Source of the DNA: Mangifera indica
Taxonomy: Eukaryota; Streptophyta; Magnoliopsida; Sapindales; Anacardiaceae
Reading direction: 5' to 3'
Length of the DNA: 64,000 nt
Assembly (NCBI RefSeq): GCF_011075055.1
Contig: NC_058140.1
Span: 12,832,668 to 12,896,667, forward strand
A program made the translations under genes and the position numbers. Shown piece after piece: positions 48,401 through 60,670 of the stretch. Positions within the stretch are counted from its first letter, which is position 1. Every line of letters begins with the position of its first letter. The notes beneath the pieces are model-generated. The model was not told the origin of the DNA. It saw nothing but the letters and a program-made list of their open reading frames with translations, and searched no databases.

Positions 48401-50829
48401 TTATTCTTATTAAAAAATATCTCAAAATATGTTTTTATGTGAATGGAATTAAAGTGATAATTGTTCGAATAATTTTTTATTATTAAAAATTAAAGCTTTT
48501 TTATTTATATTTATTATTATTATTATATTTAATAATATAATTACTCATAAAATATTATACTGATTGATTGATAATAATAAATAAATAATAAAATATTATT
48601 TTAATTGAATAGGTTTGAAAGACGAAAAACCCCTTAGGGTAATTTAAATAATAAAAAAATATTTTATATATAAAAAACATAAGTTTAAGTCTTATTTAAT
48701 AATGTATCAAATTCATACTAAAATAATATTCTAATACTTTTTTATTACATCAAATTAAAAACAATAATTATTTATGTTTTTTCAATTTTTTCTGTATAAT
48801 AATAATTTATATATAATAATCTTTCATTTTTGTGGTAATTTTTCATTTTTTTGTAATAAAGATTATCCAACCATTTATATTTATCAAATTTTAACAAGCA
48901 TAGAAATAGTTTAAATTCAATAATCTTTTAAATAATCTTTTACATGATGCATTTGGTTGATGTAATTTTTTATTATTAAAAATGAAATATTACCAAAAAA
49001 TGAATTACCTTTACGGAGCGTTTTTTGTTTTGATAATATTTTAATACCAATTTTTATTAAAAATAAAAATAGTTTAAACCCAATAATTTTCAAAATAATC
49101 TATATTTGTGATAATTTTTACTTTTTTATAATAAAAAATTATGGGATGCGTTTTGTTGAGATAATCTTTTACTATAAAAAAAATGAAAGATTATTAGAAA
49201 GATGAATTACTTTTAAAGGACATTTACTTTAAGTGATGTTTTAGTACCGAAATTGAAAGATTACTTTAAAGATAAATTATTTAAAAGATTATTAGATATA
49301 AATTATTATTATATTTGATAAAATTTAATACAATTTAGCAGATACAAATAATTATTATATTTGATTAGATGTAATAAAAGAATAATAATATATTATTTTA
49401 CTTAAATGTCTTAAGGTATAATTATTCTAAAATATTTTTTATGTTATTTATTATATCAATTAAAAATAAAAATTACTTTTACATTGAAAAATTAATAAAT
49501 TATAATAAAATTATAATAAAACTAAGATTATCTTAATAATATTTTAATACATATGATGATGTGATAATAAAATTATTTTTTATATTATATGTCATATCAT
49601 AATCAATAATAAAATATTACAGTAATCATTTATTATTTATAAACCAAACAAAATAATAAAAATTATAAAATATAAATTAACTGAGTTAGATAACCAAACG
49701 TCCACTTCAAGGTAATCTTATACCTATCAAATTTTAATAAATATAATAATTATTTATATCTAATAATCTTCTAAATAATATATTTTAAAATAATTTTTTA
49801 ATTTTAATAATAAAATATTATATAAACTAACTAACTTTTAAAATGTAATTTTACTAAACACGCCCTAATATCAATAAAAAAGGAAAATACTATAAAATAA
49901 ATTTAATCAAACACCTTTAATATATTAAACTAAATTTATTAAATTAAAATAAAATTATAAAAAAATTAAAATTATTTTTCGCAATCTTTTAATTCCTCAA
50001 ATATAAATTATTATAATAATATTTTATTTTGCCGAAGGCGAAGCCACACATTTGACAACTTACACATTCAGCGAGTTGGATAAAACAAAATTAACCATCT
50101 TTCTAGAAGTTGAACTACGTCAAATAATAATTATTCATGTCCCAAAAATACCCTTCTGCGAAAGTCAGTCAGTCATTCCAATTGAAATATAACCCCTTAT
50201 GTAAAGAATGTCCTAACATATTAGACTAGGGAATGTGCTATAAACATACCAGCAATCTTAGCTAGGATTAACACAAATTATTTGTATTTAATTTATATTT
50301 TGAATTTTTAAATTTAAAACACATTAAATATATATTTTTATTTTTCATGAATGTTTTAAAGTATAAAAATATCTCCTAATTTTTAATTAATTACCATAAT
50401 ATCATAATTATATAAAATAAAAAAATTAATTTTTTATTATCAAAATCTCTAATCTCTTATATTAATTTTTTTAGATGATTGAATTTTAATTATATATTAT
50501 ATTATATTATGTTTAATAGTCAATTAGATATTTTACATTTAAATTGTTCACTAGAAGATTTATAAAAAATGTTAAAATTATATTTGATATTATCATATTT
50601 TTAGAAACCTAATATTGACGATATACTATATTAAACTCGTATATATATTTTTCGTATATTTTCTGTATCTAAATTTTATGAATTTTTTTATAAATATATT
50701 TTTTACTATTTACCATATTATACTTGTATAATTTTCCTATCATTTTTTTGTCATTTCCGTATTTACTAATTAGACCGACAATGTTATTAATATTTATAAT
50801 AATTATTAATTTAATATAAATAATAACAA

Positions 50830-50997
50830 TAAATTTTTATGTATAAATTTTTATATATAATTTAAGTATACAGATAATGTATCATCATGTGGTTAAATAA
50901 TTTTAAATTAAAAATAAAATAATATTTAATTATATAATGATACATTATTTTTATATCTAAATTGTATATCAAAAGTATGTACACATAATATTATGTA
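50830..50997. repeat. AT-rich foldback repeat, second complete copy
   Basis: Same structure as the copy at 2642-2795: an arm with ATAATTTAAGTATACAGATA, the core TTTAAATTAAAAATAAAATA and an inverted arm ending GTATGTACACATAATATTAT. Related fragments follow to about 51200 in the opposite orientation. Confidence 0.55.
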
Positions 50998-51322
50998 AAT
51001 AATAATGTATCATTATATGATTTAATATCATTTATTTTTAATTTTAAATACAATAAAACTTTATGTATAAATAATATGTACAATTTTAAATATAAATAAT
51101 GACATGTTATTATGTGATTAAATATTATTTTATCTCTAATTTAAAATTATATAATCATATAATAACATATCACTATTTATATATAAAATTATATGTATTA
51201 TTTATATATATAACACTATTGTTTAAAATAATCAATACACATTAATATTAATAATTAATTTGATACTTAGTATGATACAAATATTTTCATCGCACACGCA
51301 AGCAAATTCTAAATAAAAAATA

Positions 51323-52525
51323 GGCCAAAGGACTATTTTCCACCTAAGTTTTAATGTCAAGACAAACGCATATCCACGGGGTTTTAAAAACTTAAAGTTT
51401 CACTTATAAGCTAATTTTTATTAAAATTCTCTGTTAAAATAAAGGTAAAATCATTATTTTACCGATAATATTAAAAAATATAAATTTAATTAAGTTTTCC
51501 TCTTATATTTTAAAAAACTAACAACTTCACTTATGTTTAAAGTTTTTGAACTTTTGAAAGGTAACATTCCTCCCCTCCCAAAACCTAAGATTTATTTTCT
51601 TACCCTCTCCAACCATCGATGATAATTCTTGAACCCACACACGGATTATTATCTCTTTAGCTTGAAGAAGAGTTGTTTGGAATCAACGAAGACTTGTTTT
51701 AATCTATTCATTTGGAATTGACGAAGCGACAATACTTCATTGATTCATCTTCGTTGCATGCCGGAGAGGGTGGGAGATAGTGGTTGGTGTGTCCTTACAA
51801 ATGCGTATCCATGAGGCTTTAAAAACTTAAAGTTTCACTTATAAACTAACTTCTATTAAAATTTTCTGTTAAAAACAAAGGTAAAATCATTATTTTACCT
51901 ATAATATTAAAAAATATAAATTTAATTAAGTTTTTCTCCTATATTTTAAAAAACTAACAACTTCACTCATGTTTAAAGTTTTTGAACTTTTGAAAAGTAA
52001 CATTCCTCCCCTCCCAAAACCTAGGGTTTATTTTCTTACCTTCTCTAACCACCGATGACAATTCTTGAATCCACACACTGATTATCATCTAGAGTTGTTT
52101 GGAATCAACGAAGACTTGTTTTCATTTATTCGTCTGGAATTGACGAAGCGACAATACTTCATCGATTCGTCTTCTTTGCACGCCGGAGAGGGTGAGAGAT
52201 AGTGATTGGTGTGTCCTTAGGCAAAAGCATCGTCATCGATGGCTACAAAGGGTAAGAAAATAAACTTTTAGTTTTGAGAAGAGAAAATATTACTTTTCAA
52301 AGTTAAAAAACTTTAGATCGAGATGAAATTGTTAGTTTTTAAAATTTAAAGAAAAAAATATAATAAATTTTATATTTTTTAATATTATTAGTAAAATAAT
52401 ATTTTCACCCTTATCTCTAACAAAAAAAATTAACTCTAATTGAATTATGAATAAGACTTCGAATTTTTTAAACTTTATAACTATGACTTTAAAAATACAT
52501 CAAATTTTTAAATAGTCTTTCGACC
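51323..52525. mobile_element. MULE-type MITE, copy 6, with internal duplication
   Basis: A 1203-bp element with left end GGCCAAAGGACTATTTTCCA and diverged right end ...AAATAGTCTTTCGACC. Flanks TAAAAAATA and TAAAAATAC agree apart from a one-base shift. About 435 bp of the interior is duplicated in tandem (51363-51797 and 51798-52219), including CTAACAACTTCAC, the CGACGAAG-type core and the GTGTGTCCTTA end. Removing one copy leaves about 770 bp, the size of other family members. Confidence 0.85.
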
Positions 52526-52534
52526 TAAAAATAC

Positions 52535-53458
52535 AAAAAGTAATGGAGTCTGTTTCAGAGTAGGTTGAATGATTAAAAATATTAATCAAGTTGCTTATTA
52601 AATAAATAATTTCTTTGGTGGCTAACATGTGATAAGCTATATGAACTATAATATAGAACGTCACAAACTTATACATTATTTATTTCGAATGTAGTGTGAG
52701 TTTTATATTTATATATTTTTTTCAGAAATTTCTCCATTTTCTATGACCTCTTCGCTCAATAAACAATGGCCAGAGGACTTTTTCCCACCAATGGTTTACT
52801 CCTTCCCTAAATTTTCCGCTATTATTTTTAAAACCTCAAATATTCATTCATTAGTTTTACGTCTATTAATTTTAAAGATAAAATTATTATTTAATTAGTA
52901 ATATTAAAAGAACTAAAATTGTATTTAATTTTATCTCATAGACCCTAAAAACTAACAATTTTTCTCCATACCAAATTTTAAAAAGTAATATGGTCCTCGT
53001 AAGATTTATTTTTCATTCTCTAACCACTCCCTTCGATGTCATCTCTGGTGATCTCTCTCTCCGGTCGACCATCCATCCAAACTCAAGAGACGAAGATGAG
53101 ATCTCGTCTCATAATAAAGATTTTTCATCTCTTGAGTTTGAATAATTGACTGGAGAGAGAGAGAGACTATCAGAAAAGTATTGAAAGGGAAAGACTATTG
53201 GAGGGAGTGATCGAAAAATAAAAAATAAATCTTAAAGGAGAAAATATTTCTTTTTAAAATTTGTATTTCTATTAATGATCTTTGGGCCTAATCTGGCTTT
53301 GAGCTTGAATGGCTTTTGTTCTATGTGAGCCCAAAATACATAAACCTGTTCAAATTTTTCGGGCTTTGGTGGGTGTACTCTTAATTAATTATTTCTTAGA
53401 TTTGGACACAAACTCTCCGCTCTCCAGCGTCTGCACAGGGATACCCAGCAACTGCAAT
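52535..53458. other. intergenic with an orphan MITE left end
   Basis: A MULE-MITE left terminus (GGCCAGAGGACTTTTTCCCA) starts at 52768. A family-like core with GAGACGAAGATGAGATCTCG at about 53085-53110 follows, but no matching right end was found before 53285. No gene supported. Confidence 0.5.
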
Positions 53459-53467
53459 CAGAAATCC

Positions 53468-54248
53468 GGCCAAGAGCCTTATTTCCACCCAAGGTTCAGT
53501 AATCCTAAATTTAAATAATCACCTAATATCTAATTTCTATTGAAATTATTTATCATTTATAAATATAAAATTATTATTTTAATAAAAATATTAAAATATA
53601 TATAATTTTATTTAATTTTTTCTCTTATATTTTAAAAATTAATAACTTCATTATTACTTATTCTTTTCAAATTAAAAAAAAAAAGATTATTTTTCCCAAC
53701 ACTTAGTTTTTCTTTTTCTTTTTGACCTTCACTTTGTCTTTAGTGATCTCTTTTTCCCACCTTAACCATTAACCGACTCTCTCTCTCTCTCTCTATATTG
53801 ACAGATAAAAGGATGTCGACAAATAAACGAAAACGAAGAGATAAACCGTCTTCATTTATTTGTCAATGTTTCTTCATCTATTAAGAGGGAAAGAGAGAGT
53901 TAACTAACATTTAAGGTGAGAAGAAAAGGTCATTAAAGACAGAGTGATGACCAAAGAGAGAAAAAAAAACCCTAAGTGTGTGAAAAAAATACTCATTTTT
54001 TAAATATAAAAAAGTTTAGATAATAATAAAATTATTAATTTTTAAAATTAAAGATGAGATAAATTATATATTTTTTATTATTACTATTAAAATAATAATT
54101 TTTCTACTTAGCAAAAAAAAATAATGGTTTTACTTTTATATATAATATAATTTTTTACAGAAAAATAGAAAATGAGTGAATATTTTACTTTTTAAAATCT
54201 TAGGGATGGCATGAATTAAACCTTGGGTGCGACGAACTCTTTTGGCCT
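53468..54248. mobile_element. MULE-type MITE, copy 7, in the CYP21-1 proximal promoter
   Basis: A 781-bp element, left GGCCAAGAGCCTTATTTCCA, right ...GGTGCGACGAACTCTTTTGGCC. Flanks CAGAAATCC and TAGAAAGCC match at 7 of 9. A (CT)n run and a palindromic GACAAATAAACGAAAACG core lie in the middle. Its right end is only about 170 bp before the CYP21-1 start codon. Confidence 0.8.
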
Positions 54249-54418
54249 TAGAAAGCCACTGACACTGTCGCTTTCTCTCTCTCTTAATCGCTGTACTGTA
54301 TTCGTTTTCTCTGCAACCAGTGGTTGCCTTAATGAAGTTGTTTATTGATGGAGAATCAAGCAAATAAAGCTGCTTATTGCTGAGTCCAGAAGAGAAAGAG
54401 AAGAAAACCGAACCAAAG

Positions 54419-57400
54419 ATGCGGAGAGAGATCTCGCTTATGGTTCAGCCACGAAGTCTTCTTGTTTTGATTCTCATCTTTATTTTCCTCGTTTACGCCT
54501 TTACTATACATACCAAACCGGTGCGTTTTATCTGTATATGTATTTTCTGTTGAATCTAATTTTTCTTTTTCTTTTTTATCGGAAACTGATTATCTGTGTT
54601 TGAGTAATACTCAAGTGGTTTGACGGTTTTTTATTTTATTTTTTTATTCTTTGTTCAGAGTGCCAATGTAGCTTTTTTTTTTTTTAATTGAGTTTTAATT
54701 TTCCTTTTTAATGTTGTTTGATTGTGAATTTTGACGTGAGATCACTGGCGAAAAATTTTATTGGCGAAGTTTAATATTATTTAGGGCTAAATTGTTGTGC
54801 CATTGTTAAGGTCTGGTATTAGACTATTACCTGATCTGTTTATAACTTTAAATTGTTTCTACTTTAACGGTGGTGGTCACTTCTCTTATCATTTTTTGAA
54901 GAAGGTGATTAGGGGTTTCTTCCCGGTATATGTTTTGTAATTTTAGCTCTGTAACTAGTTTACCGATACTGGTTTTTTTTAGTGAATAGCTTGGTGGGTG
55001 GAGGAGTAATGTTTATTATGGTGCTTAAGTAGGAGAAGGGAAAAACTTTCTTAGAATTTGATGACTATCGCGGTATGCAATTGTGGCTGTCTTACTACAT
55101 GTAAAATATTCATAGTTATCCATAAATAGTTTGTCCTTCAATTTGGAGAGCAATGCACTCCCCGTTAAAATATCGGTTCTGTTTGTTTTTTGTGTTGCTT
55201 TAAGCTGTGCAGAAATGGAATCCAAAAATGGGAAATGTATTGTTCATCGTGTCATGAAACTGCTGATAAGTTGTGGCATACTTTTTCATCACTTCAAATT
55301 CATTTGGCTAATACTGTTTTTAATATTAGTTAATTGTCTGGTAATGACTAAAGTACAGTTCTATTCCTTTTATTCTGACGCTTAGGAGGAAAATAAGGTG
55401 GAAGAGGTGTATGAAATTACGCACAGAGTGTACTTGGATGTTGATATTGATGAACAGCGTTTAGGTACTTCTTTCTCATCCACACTGCTCTTTGACAGTG
55501 ATATGACTGCAAAATGTTTTGTCTTTTAATATAAATGTTAGAGCAATTACAAAAGTAATGCAATATTGATATTCATCAAATGTGTGTAGTTCAACTTTTA
55601 CATGAATTTTATTATAAGACAGTGTTGCAGTACTTAATTGTGTCTTTTTCTTTTTGTCTCATCTTATTTATTTCCAATTCTCTTCTTGATTTTGCAGGTA
55701 GGATCGTTATTGGATTGTATGGACAGGTTGTTCCTAAAACTGTTGGTATGTTGTCAATCTTCTGTGTGATTACTTTTTTATCACAATCTTGGAAGCTTGG
55801 TTTTGGCACTCTGAAAGTCAATTTTCTTACTTTGTTGGTTCATATGTAGTTCAAGAAATTCAAGCTTTGAATTTATAAGCTAGTGAACTATTAGGGTACA
55901 CTTGCTTTTAGAAATCTTTGGCTTTAGCTTAATGTGTACCAAGGCTGTATGACATTAATTGGGGCAACAGTATAGGTGTTGATCTGAGAATTGCGGTTCA
56001 TTGGGGTCTTGTCAGTGGCCAGTTCTTGTGAAATGCATTGGAATATCACTTTATGCATACACCTCTTCCAGGACCCTGCTTTCTAGGGATATATTGTTTT
56101 TCTGGCTTTCCACTAATTTGTTGATCTATGTGGATATTTGTTGCAAGTCTAAGTGACTGCCTAATTTTTCGGGGTGTACTATAGGAACTTACTCTGTATA
56201 ATACATTTCAGCATGGCTTGTTGATATTTTTGTAATGGGCAGTCTAGAAATATGAAGTTAATCCACAAACAAGTGTTTAAAGATTGTTTTGGTTAGCATT
56301 CCCCTTAATTTTCTTAATCTTGAGTTCTTTTGTTTGCAGAAAATTTCAGGGCATTATGCACAGGTACTTGGGTTCTTATCTTTTAGTTCAAAATTATATT
56401 GATAGAGGCTATTTTCATTGGCAATGTGCTTAGTATATATTATTCTCTGCAATTGCAGGGGAAAAAGGGAAGGGGGCTAGTGGGAAACGTCTTCACTACA
56501 AGGGAACACCATTTCATCGTATCATATCCGGGTTTGTTATTCAAGGTGGAGATATTGTTCATGGTGATGGAAAGGGAAGTGAGTCTATCTATGGTGGCAC
56601 CTTTCCTGATGAGAATTTTAAGATTAAGCACTCACATCCAGGTGATCTAATATGTACTAATTTTCCTGATTGTTTTATTTTATTTTATATTAGTTTCCCT
56701 AATTTTGGCAGCTATGTCTTTCTGGCTTCTGTCATTGTTTCTCACAGGTTATTTAAACTCTCTTTTTAGGTGTTGTTTCCATGGTGAATTCAGGACCTGA
56801 TTCCAATGGTTCACAATTCTTCATCACCACAGTCAAGGCCGGTTGGTAAGATATTCTTTGGTGATATGATGGAAAATTAAGATGCAATTATGGAATTGTT
56901 GTATATACACATTGTTGGAAGGTTTTGGCCCAAAAAGTTAACAAATTCAGAACACTGGCTTTTCTTATCCATATAATGCAATCATCATGGACCTCAGCGG
57001 CTTGGATGCTAATATGGTTTTAGTCTTCATCTGGTTTATTTGTTTTGAAAGATTTTTCATATATCTGGGTTAGTTTTAATGTATTGTAGCCACTTCTCTA
57101 TCTATGAATTTTGTGCGGGATGTTAAACTTTGAACTTGTAACAAGCATCATGATTAACTGGACATACTTACAGTTACGTCTTCCCTTTTTTTAGCTACAT
57201 GGTAAAGGTGTACTGATAACCTGTTCTGTTGATTCATTTTTGGAGCATGAGGAATCATTATCTTGTTTCTGTCGTTTTTCTTTGCCATTTCTTTTGTTGA
57301 TTTTTGTTGTTTTGTGGATTTGAAAACTGAGTTGTTAAATAGGAGGATGTCATACTTAGTAAATTTATAGGGTCATTTGCTAGCATTGTTGATTTATCTT

Positions 57401-57724
57401 AGTTCCAGTTCTGTTACTGAAAATGAACTGCTCATTGAGTGATTGGGTTTTGTAAGTTAAAGCTTAACTCTGAGCTGAGGATGTAATGTCGGGATGCAGG
57501 CTGGTTTCTGTATGAAGCCCCTGATAAACGCCGAATATCTTATTCATTTATATAATTTCTGCAGGTTGGACGGGGAACATGTTGTATTTGGCAAGGTTGT
57601 TCAAGGCATGGACACCTTGTATGCAATTGAAGGCGGAGCCGGAACCTACAGTGGAAAGCCTAGAAAAAAGGTCACAATTGCCGACTCTGGAGAGATACCC
57701 AAGAGCAAGTGGGATGAGGAATGA
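54419..57724 (+). CDS. CYP21-1: membrane-anchored cyclophilin, peptidyl-prolyl cis-trans isomerase
   Basis: Seven exons: 54419-54520, 55386-55464, 55698-55745, 56340-56363, 56459-56641, 56770-56845, 57565-57724; 223 aa. Exon 1 encodes a basic start ([12 protein letters not shown]) and a hydrophobic segment (about residues 13-30) that acts as a signal peptide or signal anchor, so the enzyme should enter the secretory pathway. The cyclophilin domain runs from about residue 47 to 215, with catalytic R105 in FHRIISGF, the SQFFITT motif, W171 and H176. The sequence closely resembles what I recall of Arabidopsis CYP21-1, including the GKPRKKV...[13 protein letters not shown]-terminus. Cyclophilins catalyse proline isomerisation and assist protein folding. 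Exon 4 is only 24 nt. The second Met (residue 8) is a possible alternative start but would shorten only the basic leader. Confidence 0.94.
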
Positions 57725-58310
57725 TGAGGCTCCTTTGTTCATAAACAAGAAGTTCCTCAGTTTTGAGTTTGCTAATGTTTTTAGGTAATTGATTCACTTT
57801 TGTTTCTCATTGTATTATGTTCATGAAATTTAATTAAATCTAGACATAGGTACCGCTTGGAAAAATTGTATGTGCTTTGTGGGCTTTCTGTATCCAGCAA
57901 CCGTTATAGATTCAAATATGTTTATTATTAGGCAATGAAAAGGAATTGATATTGTTCTTAATTCTTATTTGAAACTCAGACATGCCCATTTCTTTACTGT
58001 TTTCAAACGCCCCAAGCTGACTTTATTGTTAAATCCGGGAAACAACTTCTACAGGAATCAACAGGGAAGGCATTTGATTAGGCAAAAGCTAGCATATATT
58101 TAATATTATCATCTTTTTTTTTTTTTTAAAGAAAAAAAATTTAAGGTAAAATGATTGGTTTGGCCTTATTTCATGATCATGACCATCCATATTGATTAGG
58201 CAAGCTAGCATATATTTTATATTATCTTTTAAGATATGTATTGGTTTACTTTTTCATAGATATGTATTGGTTCGGTTTTTCTTTTAAGAATTTTCACATA
58301 ATATTTTAAA
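57725..58310. other. CYP21-1 3' flank
   Basis: Should contain the CYP21-1 3' UTR. Beyond that, T-rich sequence with short repeats of CAAGCTAGCATATATTT-like words at about 58090 and 58200, and nothing else recognised. Confidence 0.45.
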
Positions 58311-59072
58311 AGCCAAAAAGACTTGCTCTCACACGAGATATAGTAAAAACTTAAAATAATTTTTTTTAATTTATAAAAATTTAAACATTCATTCATGAGT
58401 AAAATTTTATTAAAAAACTCAATTAAAGTTAAAGATAAAATTGTTATTCAACAAAAAAAAATTTTAAAATATAAAATTTATTATATTTTCCCTTTTAAGT
58501 TTTAAAAATTAACAACTTTATCCTGATCTAAAGTTTTCAAACTTTAAAAAGTAACATTTTCTCCTCAAATTTAGGGTTTTCTTCCTCTCCACTTCAGCTA
58601 CTATCTCTAGCAAACGATGGTCAGTCTTTCTTTCTCTTGGCAATGCATCTTCTTTTAATAATACCTATCAGTTTGAAGCTCTCTCCTCCTCAATGAAATT
58701 CAAACATCCTGATTTTTTTATTTAGATATTGTTTGGGGACTTTGGACCGAGAGGTATCGCTGGAAAGAAGAAAAACCTACTGTTGTTCGTCGAAGATGGT
58801 GGCTAGAGTGGGGAGGAAGAAATCCTTCAGTTTAATGAGGGAAATACTATTTTTTCAAAGTTTGAAAACTTTAGACAAGAGTGAAATTGTTAGTTTTTAA
58901 AATCTAAGAAGAAAAATATAATGAATTTTATATTTTTGAAATTTTTTTATTAAATAACGGTTTTATCCTTAAATTTAATTGAGCTTTTAAACAAAATTTT
59001 ACTCATAGATAGGTAAGGGTTACTTTGAATTTTTACTATACCTTAGCTTAGATGAGAATAAATATTTTGACC
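58311..59072. mobile_element. MULE-type MITE, copy 8 (perfect 9-bp duplication)
   Basis: A 762-bp element flanked by perfect TATTTTAAA repeats (58302-58310 and 59073-59081). Outer ends have diverged (AGCCAAAAAGACTTGCTCTC at the left, ...AATAAATATTTTGACC at the right), but the interior keeps the family order: AACAACTTTATCC, AAAAAGTAACATTTTCTCC, AGGGTTTTCTTCCTCTCC, and their inverted partners. Confidence 0.85.
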
Positions 59073-59081
59073 TATTTTAAA

Positions 59082-59555
59082 TTAAATCCCATTTAGCACA
59101 TTCCGGGATAATATTAAAGAATATAATTCATTGGATTATATATTTATTCAAATTTTATGAAATTAAAAACAACATCAATATTTGCCACGTCAGAACAAAA
59201 TTTCTAACATGCAACGCATTGTGTAATTGTAAACTTATATTTGAACTGGATCATGTCTATGCAACTTGTTGATTCAAACCCATTTGACAATTATTATTGC
59301 ATGGTCAAAAGGCACATCAAAATGTAATTAGTGGGTATTAATTAAATTAAGTAAATTACTTTCAACCCTAGCTTCTAATTAGTGAGGAATGTCTTTGATT
59401 TGAGCTAATCAATCTAGGGATGGACCGTTGGTTGGAGAATATAAATTTAATGCTTCAATATTAACAACATAAACTAATGGTCTCATGCTAGCACAGCCAG
59501 AGCATTATTGATTTGGCCTTTAATTAATTAATTAACTTCTAATTATCCCAAGTAG
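59082..59555. other. short spacer between MITE copies 8 and 9
   Basis: About 470 bases of AT-rich sequence with no gene, RNA or repeat that I recognise. Confidence 0.45.
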
Positions 59556-59564
59556 TATTCATAA

Positions 59565-60377
59565 AGGCCAAAGGACTATTTCCCACCTAAGTTTTAATGT
59601 AAAATAAATACATATTTATAAGGTTTTCAAAAATCCAAAAATCTGTCTATAAAATAATTTTTGTTAAAAATAAAAAGAAAATCATCATTTTATTATTAAA
59701 TATTATTAAACTATTTTAAAGAAAACTAACAATTTCTCTAAAGATTAAATTTTGAAAAATTCATATTTCCCCGTTAAACTCAAACCATAGGGTTTCAAAA
59801 CCTGAAATCTATGATGGTAATGAAAGCAGATCTAGATGGCAACGAAAGCAATCAGAATGATTAATTGATGACAAAAGCACCAACACTGGGATGACAAAAG
59901 TGCATCTAAAATCTAATAGATAAATTGTCTAATTTGTCTTGAGTCGTCAAAACATCATCTAAAATTGTCTTTTGTCAATGAAGACGAGCACAATTCGTCT
60001 CTCTTTGTTGGTAGATGAAGAAATGGAGAGTTTGTCTTCATCAGTTCATCATCTCTTCGTCTCTTGATTACAAGAGAGAGCCGACTAACAGTTTGGATGG
60101 AAAGAGAAGGTCGCCATAAAAGGAGCAACGGTTAGAGAGGAGAACAAAAAAAGAAACCTAGGTGTGAGAGAGAGAAATAATCATTTTTCAAAAATTAGAT
60201 AGATATAAAATTAAATTAAATTTTTTTAATAATATTATTAAAATGACAAGTTAACCCTTATATATAATATAAATTTTTAACAGAGTTGAAATAGTAAGTG
60301 AATATTTAAAATTTTAAAATATTACGTATATAACTTTGAAAATAAACTAAAATTTAGGGGGAATAAGTGTTTTGGCC
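59565..60377. mobile_element. MULE-type MITE, copy 9 (perfect 9-bp duplication)
   Basis: An 813-bp element, left AGGCCAAAGGACTATTTCCC, right ...GGAATAAGTGTTTTGGCC, flanked by perfect TATTCATAA repeats (59556-59564 and 60378-60386). Inverted similarity extends about 200 bp inward on each side. The right end lies 294 bp before the start codon of the CTL gene. Confidence 0.92.
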
Positions 60378-60670
60378 TATTCATAATTAAATTTATTTAT
60401 TATTATAAATATTTCTCTGTGAAAAGGTTTAGAACTATACCTATCAGTCCATGTTTCAAAACCATGTTCCATTTCCACTTGTCTATCTCTGTCTTTCACC
60501 GTTTCCTATTTCAACTCAGGATCAACAAAACCGCCAAACAACAATTAATTAATTTCTCTTAATTATTTTAATCCACTAACTTTAACAATTTGGCCACTGC
60601 GTCTTCTTCCTCTCATCTCCAGCTCAATCTCAGCCCACCAATTCAATCAAACTGCTGACAAAACTCACGA

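Larger units (their letters stand above)
46509..51322. other. AT-rich spacer upstream of the NFD4-like gene
   Basis: No gene supported. Contains two G-boxes in a less AT-rich patch (47400-47640), a direct duplication at 47561-48400, many copies of the AT-rich core repeat (about 46600, 47930, 48350, 50900, 51150) and long low-complexity A/T tracts from 48400 to 51300. Confidence 0.5.

Noticed and set aside
55131..55849. Open frames of 84 and 89 codons between CYP21-1 exons
   Set aside because: They run through introns and only partly overlap the spliced exons; the exon structure follows the cyclophilin family.
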